This document shows, one piece after another, positions 46,514-58,131 of a DNA stretch of 64,000 bases (position 1 is the stretch's first letter; each line of letters opens with the position of its first letter). Source of the stretch: Saposhnikovia divaricata (Eukaryota > Streptophyta > Magnoliopsida > Apiales > Apiaceae); the NCBI GenBank assembly GCA_036435485.1, contig CM071598.1, positions 197,635,148-197,699,147 of the forward strand, read 5' to 3'. A program made the position numbers and the translations under genes. Under the pieces are notes generated by a model. It was given only the letters and a program-made list of their open reading frames with translations. It searched no databases and had not been told where the DNA came from.

Positions 46514-46655
46514 GCTACCTGAGGCTTTGCTCATGCTCAGGATGCTACCTGAGGCTTTGCTCGTGCTCAGGAAGCTACCTGAGGCTTTACTCGTGTTCAG
46601 GAAGCTACCTGAAACTTTACTCGTGCTCAGGAAGCTACCTGAGGCTTTTCTCATT
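46514..46655 (+). repeat. 30-bp tandem repeat, about 4.7 copies
   Basis: Units beginning 'gctacctgaggctttgctcg' start at 46514, 46544, 46574, 46604 and 46634, with few changes. A degenerate earlier unit precedes them at about 46484. Confidence 0.92.
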
Positions 46656-47134
46656 TTTTAATCAATCATGGTCTCCACATTCTATCTGCATTCTGTCAAA
46701 TCATACTCATACTTCGTATATACTGTCAATGCTACAGGAACCTGTTCGTCAAAGTAACCTGTTTCAAAATGCAAGTACTAAAACAAGCACTTAAAATTTT
46801 CAAATTGGCATATGAAATAGCTAATCATATCAGGCACAATACTGTCTAAGTAGGAATACTACCCCCAGTTCTTTTGGGTAATTATTGTTACGTAAAAGAA
46901 CTATTAGGAAGCTATCATCATCAATATTGCAATCAAAAGATTCAATGTAGAGCTATCAATGCTCAATACTAAAAACTGTCTTGCAAATTGGGAGGTTCAT
47001 ATCAGGTACCCCCCGAGTACATGCATAAACAAATACTGAAATTAACAATTCTGGTCAGCTATAACTAATAAGCTGCCTTTATTCTTGGGCTGAAAGAGCC
47101 TTACTTTTCCTAAGGAAAACATAGTAAAAGAGAA

Positions 47135-48150
47135 TTACTGATAATACTTCTTGAGATGCTCTGCATTCCAAGCTCTCAGAATGAGGTTCCCATCCATATC
47201 AATCAGGTGGTAGGTTCCTTCCCAAATGGCTGACTTTATCTGGTAAGGACCTTCCCAATTTGCTCCAAAAGCTCCATGCGCCAGAATCTTGGTATTAGGC
47301 ATGAATCTCCTCAAAACCAGGTCTCCAACTTTAAAAGGCCTTGCTTTCACTTTTTTGTTGTAGTACCTCCGAATTCTCTGCTGATAAGCTGCTAGCTTTA
47401 TCTGAGATTCTGCTCTTAATTCTTCAACCATGTCCAAGTAAAGTCTATGATTGACCTCATTGTTCTCGGGGTTATAGTGTTTTCTTCTCAAGGAACCTAC
47501 GCCAACTTCTACAGGTACAATAGCTTCACAACCATAAGTTAGAGTAAAGGGAGACTCACCAGTCGTTGTTCGAGGGGTGGTGTTATACGACCACAGAACT
47601 CCAGGAAGCTCCTCTAGCTAGCTTCCCTTCTTATCTTCAAGCCTTGTCTTCAAAGTATGCTTGATAATCTTGTTCACAGCTTCAGTTTGTCCATTACTCT
47701 ACGGATAGTACACTACTGAAAATGCTTTCTGAATTCCGAACTGCTCACACAATACTCTAAGCTCTTTGCTATCAAACAGCTTCCCATTATCAGAAATCAA
47801 CTTCTGGGAAGACCAAACCTGCAAAGAATGGCTCGAAAAACAAATTCAGTCAATTTTAATGCGGTAATCTTAGCGAGTGGTTCTGCCTCTGCCCACTTTG
47901 TGAAGTAATTAACTGCTACCACTGCATACTTTACTCCTCCCTTTCCTGTTAGGAGCTTTCCAATGAGATCTATCCCCCAAACTACGAATGGCCAAGGGCT
48001 GACAATCTGCTTGATTGGGGCTACAGGCCTATTATCAAAATTTGCAAACTTTTGACAATTGCCGCATGCCTGAACAAACTTGTAAGCATCTGTTTTGAGG
48101 GTTGGCCAGTAGTATCATTGTCGAAGAACCTTCAAAGCTAAAGAGCTACC
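47135..48150 (-). pseudogene. Element T integrase, decayed
   Basis: Pieces in minus-strand order: the histidine half of the zinc finger ('EIHEKVCGNHSGG', about 48170), the cysteine half 'CGNCQKF' (about 48060), the catalytic core opening 'WGIDLIGKLL' (about 47975), 'SDNGKLFDSKEL' (about 47780), 'SNGQTEAVNK' (about 47690), and the C-terminal part (47491-47135) with 'FKVGDLVLRRF' and 'WNAEHLKKYY'. A stop and a frameshift fall between the first two catalytic aspartates, and stops lie at about 47700 and 47620. The glutamate of the DDE triad is visible in 'GQTEAVN'. Confidence 0.85.
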
Positions 48151-49493
48151 CCCCGAGTGATTTCCACACACTTTTTCGTGAATCTCTTCGAGAATATATC
48201 TACATTGTTCTCCAGCTACACACTTAAGCAAAGGCTGATTAAATCCTCGTTTATATAGGATTCCATCATAAATCACATACTTGGCTGCATGATACTTCAG
48301 TTTCCTGGATTCATCTTGATTGGGAGGTATCTCTCCCCTTGTCAAAAAGCTATAGATTGGAGTCATCCATAAATCTTCAACTGGGAAGTCGATGTCCATC
48401 ACATCCTCTTTGAAAACACTAGGCTGTTCTTGAATCTGGAGTGGAATTACCCCCAGCAACGTGGACTCTCTTTGTGAGCGTAACTTGGCTAATGCATCTG
48501 CATTTGTATTCTTTCCTCGAAGTATCTGATCCAGCTTCACCTCTCGAAACTTTGCAAGCAACTCCTGGGAGTATCTCAAATACAGGTCAGTTCGTGGACC
48601 TCTTGCCTGAAATCCACCACGAATCTGCCAAACTACTAAAATCGAGTCAATAAACACTCTGATATTCTCGACTTTCCTATCTAATGCCAGATCGAGACCT
48701 GCGATCAATGCGTCATACTCTGCATCATTGTTGGTAGCTCTAAAAGCAAAATGAATCGAGCTATGAAGTCTGTGTCCTTCTGAGCTAACCAGCTCTATGC
48801 CAGCCCCAGCTCCATTGCTATTAGCAGCTCCATCCACATACAAAGTCCACCAAGGTGCACAATTATTATCTTCTATCTGCTCTTTCATCAATTCTCTCGG
48901 CACCTCCTGACCAGTAACCTCTACGTGAGGTGGAAACTCGATCAAGAAATCTGCTAAAGCTTGAGCCTTGATTGTTGTCTTCGGCTTATACTCTATGTCG
49001 AACTGTCCTAACTCCACAATCCATTTTAACATTCTTCCCGAGGTTTCTGGCCTGTGCATCACTTGCCTAAGCGGGTAGGAGGTTCTTACTTCAATCTTGT
49101 GAGCTTGAAAATAAGGTTGTAGCTTCCTGGAAGCTAGAATCAAAGCATAAACCAGCTTATCCATTCCTGTGTACCTTGTTTCTGCATCAAGCAATCTCTT
49201 ACTAACATAATAGACTGGGCTCTGCTGTCCATCTTCTTCCCGAACTAAGACTGCACTGATAGAATATTCCGACACAGCTATATAGAGTATTAACGTCTCC
49301 CCATCAACTGGTTTTTCTAACAATGGTGGGCTTCCCAAGTGCTCTTTCAGCTTTTCAAAGGTTATCTCACATTCTTCTGTCCATTCAAACTTGCTTCCTT
49401 TCTTTATATCTTTAAAAAACTATTGACACTTATTTGTAGACCTCGAAATAAATCTATTCAAAGTGCAACTCTTCCTGTAAGAGACTGAACCTC
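48115..49493 (-). pseudogene. Element T paired RNase H domains
   Basis: The frame 49338-48115 holds two RNase H-like domains. The first begins 'LYIAVSEYSISAVLV', where the usual leading aspartate is absent, as in Tat elements whose first RNase H is thought to be inactive. It continues through 'YYVSKRLLDAETRY' and 'PLRQVMHRPE'. The second, archaeal-type domain begins 'LYVDGAANSNGAG' and carries acidic residues in 'NNDAEYDALIAGL', 'FIDSILVV' and 'NTNADALAKL'. The dual arrangement is diagnostic for the Tat lineage. The frame is cut from the reverse transcriptase by an indel near 49490. Confidence 0.9.
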
Positions 49494-50504
49494 TCACACA
49501 TTCCTTGGTGACTTCATATGAATCAATGCTTTAATCTTGGCAGGATTTGCCTCTATACCTCTGTGATTCACCATGAACCCTAGGAACTTCCTAGATTCCA
49601 CCCCAAATACACACTTCTGGGGGTTTAGCTTCATTCTGTATTTTCGTAGGATTCCGAACATCTCCTCTAAGTGCTTCACATGGTCAATAGCTTCCTTGGA
49701 CTTAACTAGCATATCATCCACATATACCTCCATGGTTTTGCCAATTTGCTCTTTAAACATCATGTTTACTAGCCGTTGATATATGGCTCCAGCGTTAATC
49801 AATCCAAATGGCATGCATACATAACAGTAAAGACCTCTATCCGTAATAAAAGATGTATGCTCTTGATCAGGTTCATACATAGGGATTTGATTGTAACCTG
49901 AATATGCATCCATGAAGCTGAGTAAAGCTTGTGCGGCTGTTGCATCCACTAGCTGATCAATTCGTGGCAGTGGGAAATTATCCTTTGGGCATGCTTTGTT
50001 GAGATCCGTGAAGACCACACAGGTTCTCCATTTTACATTAGGTTTCTTCACCAAGACTGGATTTGCTAACCATACAGGATAGAAAGTTTCTTTAATTAAA
50101 CCTGCATCCAATAACCTGTCTACCTCTTCTTTCAATGCTTGAGCTCTCTCCCCACTAACTGGCCTTCGCTTCTGTCTTATACCTTTCTTCTCTGGATCAA
50201 TGTTCAACTTGTGGCACATGACCTTCAGATCTATTCCTTCCATATCTGCATGGCGCCATGCGAACACATCCAGGTTCTTGCTCAAGAAAGAGATGAGAGA
50301 TTCCTTCAAAGTGGGCTCTAGCTGAGCTCCAATCTTCAACACCTTTGCACCATCTTTGTCATTTATCTTCACATCCAATGTCTCACCAGCTGGTCCGGCC
50401 TTAACCACGGTTTCTGGCATTCGAGGATCCAAATCTATATCCATCTCTCTAACTGTATCCCCTTGAGATTCCTCAACAGTAGGTGGCGTACAGGCTCCAT
50501 TCAT
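49494..50504 (-). pseudogene. Element T reverse transcriptase
   Basis: A 336-residue fragment with the full palm order: 'KWRTCVVFTDLNKACPKD', 'SFMDAYSGYNQI', 'CMPFGLINAGAIYQRLVN', 'YVDDMLVKS' (catalytic YVDD, about 49720), and 'GIEANPAKIKAL'. The frame opens upstream with a linker 'MNGACTPPTVEES'. Most motif residues are kept, but the reading frame is lost at both ends. Confidence 0.9.
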
Positions 50505-50747
50505 GACATTCCTTCTCTTAGATGCTGACTAACTATCCTCACTACCCCCATTATGCTTCATCTTTCGAGAATTTTCAACATCTAATCCTTCTATCATACA
50601 CACATCACCATCCTTATCCATAGGGGGTGCATTTTCTATTGACAAGTAAGGGGTCTCCGGTCCCTGAAAAACTGGAACCTCACTCCATGATCTCCTCAAT
50701 TCTTACTGCTCTACAAGAAGATGTTGTGAAATCTCTAGTGGCTGACT

Positions 50748-51386
50748 TCACAAATCAACTGTTATGTCATCTGGATTCTTCCCTGGGAAATCGTCAGGAA
50801 CCTCTATTTTAGGCTCAGGGAGTTTGGCAGCTTTGGCAGCATGTTGCAAAGCTTTTGTGTAGCATTCTCTAGATTCATACTGGCATCCTCGACCTACACC
50901 AATACCACTCGGTGTTAGAAACTTCATAGTCAAGTGGTAAATTGAGGTTATCACCTTCATCTCCTTCAAAATTGGTCTTCCAAGGATAGCATTATAGTTC
51001 ATGTTGTCCTCAATAACAATAAACTCTGATAACTGTGTAATGCAGCAAGGTTTATCACCTAAAGTAACCGGCAACTGAATCTTACTTTTGATGGGGACCT
51101 GGTTATTGGTGAAACCATACAAAGTGTCTTTCGTCAGGGTTAAATCCTTATCCAGGAAATGCATCTTCTTAAAAGCTGAGTAGGATTACAAATTCACAGA
51201 GCTTCCGTTATCCACTAATACTCTATGAACCTCGTATGATCCAATTCTTGCCTCAATTACCAAAGCATCAGTGTGGGGATGATGTACCCAAGAAGCATCC
51301 TCTTCAGTAAAAGTGATATCTACATCTTCCCCCTCGAACAACCTAGGAGACCTCTGCGAGAGATTGCAAATATTGGTCAACGGACG
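50748..51386 (-). pseudogene. Element T protease region, cut by element K
   Basis: The frame 51380-51186 ends 'RVLVDNGSSVNL', the aspartic-protease active site in its Tat form, preceded by 'TEEDASWVHHPHTDALV'. The next frame (51164-50748) has the C-terminal protease block 'YNAILGRPILKEM'. A stop or shift separates them at about 51180. Upstream coding is removed by the insertion of K at 51387. The stretch 50505-50747 joins protease and reverse transcriptase without a recognisable domain. Confidence 0.85.
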
Positions 51387-52030
51387 TGTTAACTCGAATA
51401 ACTTGTAGAAGGGGGGTTGAATACAAGTTATGTAATCGTGTCTGATTTTTACTTGATTAGATAAACAAGAACAAACGAATAAATCAAACTTTTTGTATTA
51501 ATAAAATCAAATACAAACTCTACCAAAGGTGTATAATACCTTTAGCAGCTGCTCTCAATACAAATCTCTCTCTGTTTGTTTCAAACTCTCGAATACAAAC
51601 CTTATACTCACGAACGAACTTACTAACACTTTTTACAATGATATAGAGAGTATTTATAATACTACATATCAACTAATAACAGAAAGTAATAATTAATACA
51701 TGGTAATCTTCTGCCGTCCAGTTGATAGTTTCCAACAATGCTTTGATTCTTTTCTTCATGCACACTTCTTTCCATCTTCTGAATACAAGATCCTAAAGTA
51801 TAGCACTTTCCAATTCTGCAGCTTCGATACAGTCAGGGTCTGTCATAGTCCCTGAAAACTCTTAGTCCGTGACTTCAGTCTCTGGTCATGTACTGTTCAC
51901 CGTTTCTACAGATCTTGAAGAACTTTTATCTCCTTAATCAAATGCTAAACCCTTTATAATATCAAGGTATTACAAGAAGTGTTATGTCATTCTATTATAC
52001 ACATAACAACTCATGAATTTATTCCTAACA
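51387..52030 (-). repeat. 3' LTR of element K
   Basis: 644 bp with TGTTA...CCTAACA ends. It begins with the phrase 'gtagaaggggggttgaatac' shared with D. The TATA box is TATAAATA on the minus strand (51658-51651). The left flank ggacg (51382-51386) would be one copy of the target duplication; the other is outside the window. Confidence 0.8.
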
Positions 52031-52044
52031 ATCTCCCCCTATTT
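52031..52044 (-). other. Polypurine tract of element K
   Basis: The minus strand reads AAATAGGGGGAGAT directly before the LTR start TGTTAGGAAT. A similar G-rich tract, 'aaaaagggggagataaa', lies within the third ORF at about 61362-61378. Confidence 0.8.
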
Positions 52045-52169
52045 ATGCTTTATAACATGAAACATAAATCTGAGTTGTTGATGTCAAAACCTCTAACAAT
52101 GCAACTATAATAGAATATACATGAATCTATTATTTACATGAAGTTGAGTCACACAAGTACCTCAATTAC

Positions 52170-53184
52170 TCAATCTGCCTTAATTCTTCTGAACTGTGAA
52201 TTATCTTTGAGAAATTCTTCAAGCAGAGCATCTTCAGTTTTGGCTAAGACTTCACCAACACTCTGTTTCAGATCTAACATGTCACCATTATCAGTAATGA
52301 TTTGATAATGCAGAGCTCTTAACTTGTCTGGCCTGTATCTAAAGTGATTAAGATTTTTAATAGAAACAGAATCAAACTTCCATTCCATAGCTTGATAAAA
52401 GACAAAAGATCCCCCATCATCAACATTGATCTTTAATGACTTATACTCAAGCTCTTTGTCTTTACCATCATCATCAACATAATGTAGCTTGAAAAGTGGT
52501 ACATTCTCCTTCTTTGCTCCATACAATCTCTTCAACAATTTATCAATTTCACCATCCAGTGCATAAGTGATGCATTATAGTTCTGAGTAACTACAGCATT
52601 TTTGTGTAACAAGAATCGAACATATGATAACTCTTCTTCTTTCTTGTGATATAAGAACGTAGACAAATCCATCCACCTCACTCTACCATCAGATAAGAAG
52701 CATACAAGAAAAACTTCTGTTTCTTCTTTATCAACCATTCCTCTTCTTTTATCATATTCTTGATATGTCTTCACTCTCTGAACAAGCTGTGCAGAAATCA
52801 ACTTATTAAGATGTCTTTGAGTCATCTTTTCACCAAACTCGTCCAAGAGTGAATAAGGATCAGCCTGTAGCTTTGTAACATCTGTGGTATGCTTTCCAAT
52901 CTCACTATGACGAAGTCCAGTCCTTTTTTTAGGAATTAGAGATTGTAAGTTTTGACTCATAGTCCAGTAAGATGGTTCCTTTGATCTTGAATGAACTTGC
53001 TTCTCAACACCAGAAGAAGTAGATTGAACATCTTGTGATTTCATCACTTCCTCCTGTGTAAATCCTACATTCTTCAAATTTATAGTAGTCCCTGACACTA
53101 CATCTTTTATAACTTGTTCCTGTAGAAGAATTGATGCAGTATCTGGTAGTTGAAGAGTTTTAGCTTTCTTTGTTACAGACTCTG
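52170..53184 (-). pseudogene. Element K third ORF, C-terminal part
   Basis: It continues in frame from 61154 across the B-array insertion ('SGQ' then 'SESVTKKAK'). The frame open to 52532 shifts by one near 52560 and then runs to a stop at 52170 ('NSQFRRIKAD'). Charged, with the lysine/arginine-rich stretch 'RRHLNK'-like before about 52800 and a folded-looking block 'VRWMDLSTFLYHKKEEELSY' near 52620-52680. No known domain is recognised. In Sireviruses the ORF here is called env-like, but I see no signal peptide or membrane anchor. Confidence 0.6.
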
Positions 53185-53189
53185 ACTGT

Positions 53190-53424
53190 TTTTTACACTA
53201 AAACACGCAAGCGTACGTGGTCACAAGTAATATAGATAGAAGTCAAGTTCGTTCCCACAGAGATCTGGTTATGGTTTTAATTCAGTAGATGTACCTATGC
53301 AACAATGTATGATTATTATTCACTGCTAAGACAAATAACAATTTTGAGTTTTGATTATCTAAATTAAACTAAAATGCAAATTATTAAACTAAGAATTACT
53401 TAACTAATGAGAATTAAAATCTAA
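53190..53424 (-). repeat. Truncated outer LTR of array B
   Basis: It matches the first 235 bases of the 54428 and 59349 LTRs. Its terminal TG has become TT. It is joined to gag sequence at a shared 'taa' (53422-53424), the mark of a microhomology deletion that removed the rest of the LTR and the start of the internal region. Confidence 0.88.
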
Positions 53425-54266
53425 GTTTCTGAAGCCTTTGGTTCCTCAAAGAGAACTTCCTCCATTGGCACTAATGCGCTACCTCCATCTTTAAACTCTG
53501 AGATAAGTAGAAGACATGCATCTTTCCCATGTTCTTCATCCTCTTGGTACGCACATACCAATTCTTGAAATTTGTGCAGCTCATCAGTGTCTGTCTCAAA
53601 TTGTGCCCTTTCCAAATCATCCACCTCACTAGCTTGATCAAATTCCTCACATGGCTTGTGAACACTCACCTCCACTTGGAATTTGTCTTCTTCAATTATG
53701 CATGCAGTACCTTGCTCCAAGTCACCATTATTTTCTGGAATTGCCTCTAGTATGAGTTGTCGTTTCTCTTGTTCCACAGCACTCACAACTCGAGCAACTA
53801 GTATCTCCAAAGATTTGAGAGACTCCTCATTACTCTTTATAAGCATCCTGAGCTCCTCCATAGTAACAACATCATCTGACTGAAAAGTAGGAGCAGGTTG
53901 CTGATGTTGAAACTCTTCACTTCCAAAGAAATATGACATATCTGGAACATCTTGCTGGTACTGTTGATGATGGTATTGAAAATATGGTTGTTCCTCATAA
54001 CTCAGAGGTTCAGATTGCCACGGGTCATACTGCTGCAGAAAATTCTGCCCTAGCTGCTGCTGAAAATCCCGGTTCTGCTGCTGCAGAAAATTCTGAGGAT
54101 AGTAAGGCTGTGCTCCATATTTTTGACCTTGATACTGCTGATAAGGCTGCTGAGGTTGTTGAATACCACCTTGGTTGCTCCAGCACTGATTCGTCTCATG
54201 TGCGTCCGCACATAGCTCACAAACACAAACCACCTGCTGAACTCCATAGTAATTTAGAAAATCCAT
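53421..54266 (-). pseudogene. Gag-derived ORF of array B, truncated copy (B')
   Basis: Nearly identical to the ORF at 58132-59187 but cut after 'EEPKASET', where the deletion junction supplies a TAG stop (53423-53421). The first ATG is at 54266; the open frame also continues upstream without a stop. The zinc knuckle CELC-x3-H-x4-C is present near the N-terminus, followed by a glutamine-rich part. The last about 69 residues of the full copy are lost. Confidence 0.85.
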
Positions 54267-54427
54267 CTTCAAAGTCAACGCTCTCTGACAAATACCTGAA
54301 ACACCAACGAACTACACAATAATAGATAAGTAACTAATCCGAGTCAGTGAACTCTAACGACCACTATTAACAAGCATATAAACCAAAAATAAAACACCGA
54401 TGATCCCCGGTAGCGGCGCAAAAAATT

Positions 54428-56227
54428 TGTTTACACTAAAACACGCAAGCGTACGTGGTCACAAGTAATATAGATAGAAGTCAAGTTCGTTCCCACAGAG
54501 ATCTGGTTATGGTTTTAATTCAGTAGATGTACCTATGCAACAATGTATGATTATTATTCACTGCTAAGACAAATAACAATTTTGAGTTTTGATTATCTAA
54601 ATTAAACTAAAATGCAAATTATTAAACTAAGAATTACTTAACTAATGAGAATTAAAATCTAATTACTTATGCAAGATAAACCATGGGATCCTAACTTCAT
54701 TAAATACTTCTCTTAGATCTGACGCCTTTAATCACTATTTGTAATGGTTATGATATCTGATCGGATAACACGAAACAAGTATACGCTACTTCTCAGTATA
54801 CGATACCAAACTACCCATACATCCACAAAAGAGATAGAAGATGAATAGACACCAATTATGCTTAGACCCTATATGTCTATAGAATTTGAAAACATAACGG
54901 TTGAAGAGCAAGTTATCCATAAAGATCACACAGGGCAATATAAGTATTCTCATCTCATACTACGAATCATGTTGATAAACAATCATGAACCTATGCTAGC
55001 ATGGCAAGTTCTAAATCTCAAGGTCCACTTTCACTTCACAAGAGATTAACAAATTAGATGTTAGCTACGCATCTAACAATTAAGCATAACCATACGAGGA
55101 TATCAGACATACATCACACACAGATCTTTAAAGCAATCAAAATACTAAAGCTCCATAAATAAATCAGTTAGAATCCCACGACAACGATTAGTTCATAATC
55201 GAACCTCTCGTCATCATGGGATCTGATGAAACCATGATAAAAACAAAGTATGAAAAGATACAAATAAAACTAAGTAATTGATATGTAATGGTGTGTTTTT
55301 TTCTGTCCCCCAAGATGTGTATTTATAGGCTGAATTTGCCTCTCCATCAAGCAATTGCCGTTTTAGAGTTGGAATAGGAGTATGGCAATTTCCGTTCTTG
55401 AATGAGAATAGAATTGCAAATTCCATGTGTAGATCTGATTCTGGAATGTTCTAGCCACCCAGATCAATTACCATACTTATTAGAAGTAGGAATTATAGCA
55501 ATTTCCTTGTCAAAGTTGAATTTCTGCAGTTCGGCACATAATACGTTTCCTAAACTGATTCGGTTTTGAAGGAAAATTCGTAGCTAACTTTTCTTCAATA
55601 TTTCTGGACCGTTCCAGTTGTAATTGGACCCCTGAACCACTTTAGAATGATAGAGAATCTCGTTATCTTCACGTGGACAGTAAGATCGTCCAAAACGGAC
55701 TTGTAGAACTCAAGATATGGCCAAAACAGTAATTTTCAGGATTTTCCGCGAGCGTGCAACTTGCCCCTAAGGCGCGCAGCCTGCGCCTCTCCAACTGTAT
55801 TCCGCGCAGCCTGCGCCTGTAATATGTCCAATATTGTAGAAAATCTCCCAGGCTTCGCGTGAGCTGTAAGATCGCTGAATTATGATTTCTAGAACTCCAG
55901 ATATGGCCAAAACAGTGAATACTGCGCAACCTACCTAGAAAATCCGAATTTTACACAAATTGCTTCTTTCTCCTCCGTTTCTTTTGCATTAGCTAACATC
56001 TTCAATACCATGACACATGTAACCCCTTGGTAGCATAACACAAGTGTCCAATCTTCATTCCAATGCTTAATTCCACTCTAATAACGATTAGAAACACTAA
56101 CACTAACCAATAGCTACAACCCTGCACAACTACACAAAACACATCAAAAATACAACAAACTTGAGATCAAGTCAATCAATTTAAGCCGATATGGAATGCT
56201 CTAAGTGGATATAAAATCCACTTATCA
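54428..56227 (-). repeat. Middle LTR of array B
   Basis: 1800 bp, the same length as the LTR at 59349-61148, with roughly 25-30 differences by eye. The TATA box on the minus strand is TATAAATA (55327-55320). A GC-rich patch 'gcgcgcagcctgcgcc' recurs near 55770-55820. It serves as 5' LTR for the truncated copy to its left and as 3' LTR for the copy to its right. The adjoining primer site has lost one base (54404-54420). Confidence 0.9.
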
Positions 56228-58067
56228 CACCCCCAAACTTAAACCGATGCTTGTCCTCAAGCATAAACAACTAACATTAACTAATTAATACCACTTCTGT
56301 AGGTGATCACGGTTACATTTGGCATATTCAACAAGCCCTTTAAACCCCTAGGCAGCCTTAGTGGACGAGTAAGGTCTCGTGAGGGCCTATAGCGAATGTA
56401 TCCACAAAATCCAATGCAATGCAATGCATGAATGCAACTAAATGAAAATGCAATTAATATCCTACCATACCTTCAGATCCTCTCATGCCATATCAACTTA
56501 AGAATCAAAGTAAATACGCAATGTCTTGGTGTCGAAAGTGCAAGTATTCACATAGTCTACTCAATGAACATGCATAAGTTCTCACAAGTCCATGTCAAGT
56601 GTAAGAATAAGTTAGTAAACATGGTAAGCCTACAAGAGCACATCTTTGAGACAAAACTCGGGATCTCATACGCAAAAACATGTAAACACTCACAATCCAC
56701 TCATAAAAGAATATTCACTCAAGAACAAGGGTAAGTGTATCACTCAATTCCAACAAAATCATAAGCATGCTTAACAATTGGTATCAATCTAACTCTTAAC
56801 ACAACATACATCAATGACGATAATCAAAAGGTCTTTATTTGGGTTGTAACGGGGCTAGGGACAAGGTATGTCAAATAAGCCAAAACAGGTGAAGTGTCAA
56901 AAGCTAGTAAGTACCATGATGAATCATACACAACACCCTATTTTTTCCCCACATACTTTTACTATTTTTCTTCCAACATAAACATTCGACTAGTCGACTA
57001 AAGTAGGATCACAACAAACACAAACATGCTCTCATAATTTTTTTTTTTTCTCTTTTTTTTTTCTTTTTCTGTTTTCTTTTCTATATTTTTTTTCTTTTTT
57101 TTTTTCGAGAGCTAAAGCAACAATAATATAGACAATAACAATGATCCCACGATTTTATTACACATGCCGACTATCAAGCAACAACCAAACCCAAATTTCA
57201 ATATTTCCCCCAAAAATTATGACCAACAATAAACCCCTCCTTGCACACCTTATTACTCCCTTAAGCACCCTACTAGCCTTTGACAATGTGGGTTCAAATT
57301 AATGTAAGGCCAATACAAGAAACAGGTCTAGGCAAGTAATGTGGTATGTCACCGAAAAAATAGGATTAAGCTCAACGGGTTAACTAATTGATCATGTAAA
57401 CATGGTGTGGTAATATGGGAAAATATGTGGTTATTCCTAAATGCCTTTATCATTTTAATAGTCAAATAATGTCATGTGTTTCAAGAAAGACCTCAAACAA
57501 CTGCTAGCAATGCAAACAATCCGTGGACACTCAAGCAAACGAATTATATGCAACACATATGCAATAAGGCTCAAAATCTCACTTGGTAGGAAAAACATAC
57601 TCAATCCCAAGCAAAAATCTCTCTAACGCACCTACTTGTATTCAAAGCATGCAAACTAAATCATCTTGCACATATTCATGTCCTTCTAATTACTTACAAC
57701 ATTCAATAAGTCTACTATCTTCAACTTACTAGTGTATGTGTGTGCACAAGAACAAAGCATATCACTTCTCAATCAAAAAGCGTCAACAACACAAAATTCC
57801 TATCAATCATGGGTGCAAATGCAAACTATTATGAACTCACATGATATATAAAAACAGAATGTCCTATATGAAACAAACGTAAATATCACGAACATAAATG
57901 CATAATTTACTAATACTAATATGCAAAACATGAAATCCTACATGAACAAATAAGACAACAACAACTACTAAACCCTCAAACCACCCCAAACTTAAAATAT
58001 TCAATGTCCGCATTGAATGGAAGTAAATACAAGGGATAGTAGAAAACACACCAGTATACAACAATGC
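56228..58067 (-). other. Non-coding 3' region of array B
   Basis: The polypurine tract, minus AAGTTTGGGGG (56240-56230), is next to the LTR. A near copy, AAGTTTGGGGT, is at 57993-57983, preceded by 'cattgaatattttaagtt' context, and a weaker one near 57207. A T/C-rich low-complexity stretch lies at 57036-57105. No gene is seen. The env-position ORF of A has no counterpart here. Confidence 0.75.
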
Positions 58068-58115
58068 TTGGGTTGCCTCCCAAGAAGCGCTTCTTTAACG
58101 TCAATAGCTTGACGT
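58068..58115 (-). promoter_or_regulatory. Conserved post-stop hairpin module (B copy)
   Basis: Minus strand: perfect stem ACGTCAA-GCTA-TTGACGT (58115-58098), then AAGAAGCGCTTCTT, an extended palindrome, then TTGGGAGGCAACCCAA. It begins 16 bases after the ORF stop. This is the most regular of the four copies. Confidence 0.7.
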
Positions 58116-58131
58116 TACTTCCCATCCTCCA

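Larger units (their letters stand above)
45330..47134 (-). other. Repeat-rich non-coding region of element T between integrase and the antisense gene
   Basis: No coding domain was found. Three loosely related segments, near 46070-46120, 46240-46275 and 46318-46360, share 'ggttcc' and 'ctccatacag' phrases. Two short tandem arrays lie at 46376-46430 and 46514-46655. Variable tandem repeats in this position are a known trait of Tat/Ogre-type elements. Confidence 0.65.
36618..51386 (-). mobile_element. Element T: Tat-type Ty3/gypsy retrotransposon, 3' part, decayed and interrupted
   Basis: Minus-strand order: protease (from 51380), reverse transcriptase, RNase H, a second archaeal-type RNase H, integrase to 47135, a repeat-rich non-coding region (47134-45330), an opposite-strand gene (45329 to about 38010), polypurine tract, 3' LTR (37463-36618). 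The paired RNase H domains and the antisense ORF mark the Tat lineage (Retand-like). A 4.7-kb H-family LTR sits in the antisense gene, and element K cuts the protease at 51387. Gag and the 5' LTR are beyond the window. Confidence 0.85.
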
